A stretch of DNA of 15,944 bases, taken from contig JBPCMT010000236.1 in the NCBI GenBank assembly GCA_051001995.1, positions 1 to 15,944 of the forward strand, written 5' to 3'. A model generated the notes under the pieces. It had not been told where the DNA came from and ran no database searches. It was given only the letters and a program-made list of their open reading frames with translations. The position numbers were made by a program, and so were the translations under genes. The DNA comes from CAWEHQ01 sp051001995 (GTDB lineage Bacteria > Actinomycetota > Thermoleophilia > Solirubrobacterales > Thermoleophilaceae). This document shows positions 13,473 to 15,944 of this stretch, one piece after another; position 1 is the first letter of the stretch, and each line of letters begins with the position of its first letter.

Positions 13473-13507
13473 CGGCGGGGCGCCCGAGCCTGACAGTCGG
13501 CCCGCCG
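13473..13507 (+). terminator. Possible terminator hairpin after the recombinase
   Basis: CGGCGGG (13473-13479) and CCCGCCG (13501-13507) are exact complements, giving a 7-bp GC stem with a 21-base loop that starts ten bases after the recombinase stop. No T tract follows. It is placed where a terminator is expected, but such stems arise easily in DNA this rich in G and C. Confidence 0.3.
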
Positions 13508-13564
13508 AGCCAGCCGCCCATTGCCCGGGTCGACCGTGCTCGATGGCCACATCCTTCTGAAAAC

Positions 13565-13651
13565 TGGTCACTAGGAGAGACTTTCTCGATGACCACTTCG
13601 CAGAAGCAATGCTCGCCTCGCGGCATGAAACCCCTGGTAGGCGTGAAACGC
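13565..13651 (+). promoter_or_regulatory. Structured, lower-GC leader segment upstream of the EF-G-like gene
   Basis: Within the 282-base gap between recombinase and EF-G-like gene, TGGTCA (13565-13570) pairs with TGACCA (13590-13595). An inner GAGA (13577-13580) pairs with TCTC (13584-13587) around the loop CTT. The structure contains AGGAGAG (13573-13579) and an ATG at 13589, a plausible ribosome site and start codon. Just downstream an imperfect direct repeat reads GGCATGAAAC (13622-13631) and GGCGTGAAAC (13640-13649). The segment is visibly poorer in G+C than its flanks. It could be a riboregulator, an operator cluster or a recombinase site; nothing identifies a known family. Confidence 0.4.
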
Positions 13652-13711
13652 GCCCCCGCGGCGTGGTGCACGCGCCCGCGAGGCGGCGGCCCGGCGGCGC
13701 GCGGCGGGCGT

Positions 13712-13741
13712 TATGTTCCGTCTCCAGCGAGGAGAGAGGAG
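13712..13741 (+). promoter_or_regulatory. -10 box and ribosome binding site of the EF-G-like gene
   Basis: TATGTT (13712-13717) is a reasonable -10 hexamer in an otherwise GC-only stretch; no -35 is visible. The purine-rich GGAGAGAGGAG (13731-13741) ends four bases before the ATG at 13746. It is the strongest Shine-Dalgarno sequence in the window and decides this start over an in-frame ATG at 13713. Unlike most genes here, this one has a conventional leader. Confidence 0.55.
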
Positions 13742-13745
13742 CCAG

Positions 13746-15818
13746 ATGGCACACGCGCAGGCGGACGCGATCCGCAACGTCGCACTCGTCGGCCACCGCG
13801 GTAGCGGGAAGACCTCCCTGAACGAGGCGCTGCTGTTCGAGGCCGGCGCCACGAACCGCCTGGGCTCGGTGGCCGACGGAACGACGGTCTCCGACTCGGC
13901 GCCGGACGAGAAGGCGCGGGCGATGTCGATCGCCGCGAGCCTCGGCTCGTTCGAATGGGGCGGCTGCAAGATCAACCTGATCGACACCCCGGGCGAGCCG
14001 AGCTTCGTGGCCGACGCCCTCTGCGCTCTGCGCGTCTGCGAGAGCGCCGTGTTCGCGGTCAACGGAGTCATGGGCGTGGAGGTCGCGACGCAGCGGCTCT
14101 GGGAGCGAGCGGACGCGCTCGGCCTCTCGCGGCTTCTGTTCGTGAACATGCTCGACCGCGAGCGCGCCGACTTCTTCCGGACGCTCGACTCGCTCAAGCA
14201 GGCGTTCGGGGCGCACGCCGTTGCCACCGAGATCCCGATCGGCACAGAGCACGACATGCGCGGCGTGATCGACCTCGTGGACATGAAGGCGTTCGTCTAC
14301 GAAGGGACGGACCGCGACAACTGCCGCGAGACCGAGATCCCGGAGGACCTTCGCGGCCAGGCTCAGGAGTACCGCGAGAAGCTGATGGACGAGGTCGCCG
14401 AGGTCTCGGACGAGCTGATGGAGCGCTACCTCGAGGGCGAGGAGATCTCACACGAGGAGACCGTCGCGGCGCTGAAGTCCGGGGTCAGCGAGGGCCGCAT
14501 CTTCCCGGTGACCTGCGGAGTCGCGACGCGCAACCTCGCGATCAACCGGCTGCTCGACGCGATCTGTGAGGACCTGCCCTCGCCGGCCGACCGCGGCGCG
14601 GTCCAGGCCGGGGACACGGCGCTCGAGCCCGACGAGGGCCGCGACGCCGTGGCCTTCGTCTTCAAGACGCTCGCCGACCCCTACGCCGGGCGCATCAACC
14701 TCTTCCGCGTCTACCAGGGCGTCCTGCGCCACGACTCCCACGCCTACAACTGCCGCGCGCACGTCAAGGAGCGCATCGGGCAGCTGCTCGTGCCCCAGGG
14801 CAAGGAGATGGGCCACGCCGACGAGTTCGGGCCCGGCGACATCGGCGCCGTCGCCAAGCTCAAGGAGACCCGCGCAGGCGACGTGCTGGCCGCCCACGAC
14901 GGGGAGGTGGCGCTCGCGCTGCCGCCGCTGCCGGCGCCGGTGATGGCGTTCGCGATCGAGCCGAAGGCCAAGGGCGACGAGGACAAGGCGTTCACCGCGC
15001 TTCGCCGGCTCCAGGAGGAGGACCCGACGATCGATCTCCACCGCGACCAGCAGACCGGCGAGCAGATCGTCGCCGGCCTGTCGCAGATCCACGTCGAGGT
15101 GATCGTCGAGCGCATCCGCGAGCGCTTCGGCGCCGAGGTCGAGCTGAAGCCCCCGCGCGTGCCCTACCAGGAGACGATCAAGGGCCAGGCGAAGGCTCAC
15201 GGGCGCTACAAGAAGCAGACCGGCGGACGCGGCCAGTTCGGCGACTGCCACATCGAGGTGGAGCCATTGCCGTCGGGCACAGGGTTCGAGTTCGAGAACA
15301 AGATCAAGGGCGGCGTGATCCCCACCAGCTTCATCCCGGCGGTCGAGAAGGGCATCGCCGAGGCCATGCGGGAGGGGGTCGTGGCCGGGTACCCGGTCAA
15401 GGACCTCAAGGTGCGCCTCTACGACGGCTCCTACCACTCGGTGGACTCCTCCGAGATGGCGTTCAAGATCGCCGGGTCGATGGCCTTCAAGCAGGCGATG
15501 GAGTCGGCGTCGCCGGTCCTGCGCGAGCCGATCATGACCGTCACCGTGTCGGTGCCGGAGGACTCGGTGGGCGACGTGATCGGCGACCTCAACGGCCGCC
15601 GCGGGCGCCCGCTCGGCATGGAGCCCAAGGGCTCGATGACCGAGGTCAAAGCAGAGGTGCCGATGGCCGAGATGCTGAGCTACGCGCCCGACCTGCGCTC
15701 GATCACCGGCGGCCAGGGCGACTACACGATGGACTTCGGGCGCTACGAGGAGATCCCCCAGCACCTCGCGCAGAAGGTGATCGATCGCGCCCGCGAGGAC
15801 GAGGCGGTCAGGGCCTGA
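13746..15818 (+). CDS. EF-G-like translational GTPase (EF-G2 type)
   Basis: This is a five-domain translational GTPase of the EF-G family, 690 residues, resembling the second EF-G (FusA2 type) of actinobacteria rather than the canonical FusA. G1 is GHRGSGKTS (16-24) instead of AHIDAGKTT. The switch I region reads PDEKARAMSI (53-62) where canonical EF-G has an ERGITI motif. G3 is DTPG (80-83). G4 is NMLD (134-137) instead of NKMD. PVTCGVATRN (254-263) replaces the G5 region. Domain II covers about 298-395, domain III about 398-470, domain IV about 472-598 (RYKKQTGGRGQFGD, KGGVIPTSFIPAVEKG), and domain V follows (GDLNGRRGRPLGMEP, ITGGQGDY). Domain IV is intact, so a ribosomal role is likely. 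Whether it translocates, recycles or does something else is unknown. The canonical fusA is not in this window. Confidence 0.9.
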   Translation: MAHAQADAIRNVALVGHRGSGKTSLNEALLFEAGATNRLGSVADGTTVSDSAPDEKARAMSIAASLGSFEWGGCKINLIDTPGEPSFVADALCALRVCESAVFAVNGVMGVEVATQRLWERADALGLSRLLFVNMLDRERADFFRTLDSLKQAFGAHAVATEIPIGTEHDMRGVIDLVDMKAFVYEGTDRDNCRETEIPEDLRGQAQEYREKLMDEVAEVSDELMERYLEGEEISHEETVAALKSGVSEGRIFPVTCGVATRNLAINRLLDAICEDLPSPADRGAVQAGDTALEPDEGRDAVAFVFKTLADPYAGRINLFRVYQGVLRHDSHAYNCRAHVKERIGQLLVPQGKEMGHADEFGPGDIGAVAKLKETRAGDVLAAHDGEVALALPPLPAPVMAFAIEPKAKGDEDKAFTALRRLQEEDPTIDLHRDQQTGEQIVAGLSQIHVEVIVERIRERFGAEVELKPPRVPYQETIKGQAKAHGRYKKQTGGRGQFGDCHIEVEPLPSGTGFEFENKIKGGVIPTSFIPAVEKGIAEAMREGVVAGYPVKDLKVRLYDGSYHSVDSSEMAFKIAGSMAFKQAMESASPVLREPIMTVTVSVPEDSVGDVIGDLNGRRGRPLGMEPKGSMTEVKAEVPMAEMLSYAPDLRSITGGQGDYTMDFGRYEEIPQHLAQKVIDRAREDEAVRA

Positions 15819-15873
15819 CGGGCCGTCCGCGGCGGGTGAGGCGGCGCGTGCGAGGCGGGTCCGTGGCGGTCGC

Positions 15874-15879
15874 TAGCAT
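15874..15879 (+). promoter_or_regulatory. Candidate -10 box of the terminal gene
   Basis: TAGCAT ends nine bases before the ATG at 15889, and the base triplet GGG directly precedes that ATG, just as at the L,D-transpeptidase gene (TAGAAT, nine bases, GGG-ATG). A nearly leaderless transcript is implied. No -35 is evident. Confidence 0.45.
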
Positions 15880-15888
15880 CGCGCTGGG

Positions 15889-15944
15889 ATGAAGAAGGAG
15901 CTCTCCCCGAATCAGGAGATGGTGGCTTGCGAGGTCTGCGGCCG
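15889..15944 (+). CDS. Partial CDS, start of a protein with a CxxC motif
   Basis: Only the first 18 codons lie in the window, and the frame runs off the end. They read MKKELSPNQEMVACEVCG, with a CEVC pair that suggests the first half of a zinc-ribbon-like site. The start is supported by the TAGCAT box nine bases upstream. With no downstream sequence the family cannot be named. Confidence 0.5.
   Translation, partial: MKKELSPNQEMVACEVCG

Noticed and set aside
13589..13804. A 71-codon plus-strand ORF in the EF-G leader
   Set aside because: It has a good ribosome site and ATG, but the Arg/Pro/Gly-rich second half and the 59-base overlap with the EF-G start look non-coding; kept only as a possible leader element.
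14448..15764. A 438-codon minus-strand frame within the EF-G-like gene
   Set aside because: It is a mirror of the GTPase's codon bias, with His/Leu/Asp/Val-rich repeats and no domain or plausible start signals.

Overview
This is chromosomal DNA from a very GC-rich bacterium, roughly 70% G+C and strongly G/C at third codon positions. Several features point to a deep-branching actinobacterium, most likely of the Thermoleophilia/Solirubrobacterales type: an actinobacterial-style acyltransferase/epimerase pair resembling Rv0502/Rv0501 of Mycobacterium tuberculosis, an EF-G2-like GTPase, and many TANNNT -10 boxes placed directly before start codons, as in leaderless transcripts. The lineage is inferred from gene style, not from a marker gene. 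I see no CRISPR array, insertion sequence, prophage, rRNA or tRNA. Most of the window is housekeeping.

Layout. Positions 1-177 hold an unassigned upstream tail and the unresolved 5' end of rnhB. rnhB (+) converges with yraN (-), and yraN diverges from the comM-dprA pair (+, overlapping by 4 bases). thiD follows, then two unrecognised small genes (85 and 205 codons, the second membrane-anchored), then ilvD, all on +. ilvD overlaps tail to tail with an alpha/beta hydrolase (-). The hydrolase diverges from a PlsC-like acyltransferase gene that is translationally coupled to an atypical NAD(P)-dependent epimerase-like gene. A perfect 14-bp inverted repeat separates the epimerase from an L,D-transpeptidase (+). 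A 92-codon gene (-) then overlaps the 5' end of a xerC/xerD-type recombinase (+). A structured leader precedes an EF-G-like GTPase (+), and the window ends in the first 18 codons of a gene with a CxxC motif.

How the genes fit together. rnhB, yraN, comM and dprA form a widely conserved neighbourhood for genome maintenance and DNA uptake (RNA-primer removal, natural-transformation helicase, DNA loading of RecA). thiD and ilvD are single-gene pieces of thiamine and branched-chain amino-acid synthesis. The acyltransferase/epimerase pair and the L,D-transpeptidase concern the cell envelope. The recombinase probably serves chromosome-dimer resolution or a related site-specific task, and the EF-G-like gene is a paralogue-type translational GTPase.

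The most useful non-coding observations are a recurrent TANNNT-6..9 nt-start codon arrangement, the perfect palindrome sitting on a promoter -35 region, and the palindromic, lower-GC leader before the EF-G-like gene. I did not find a clearly new multi-gene system.
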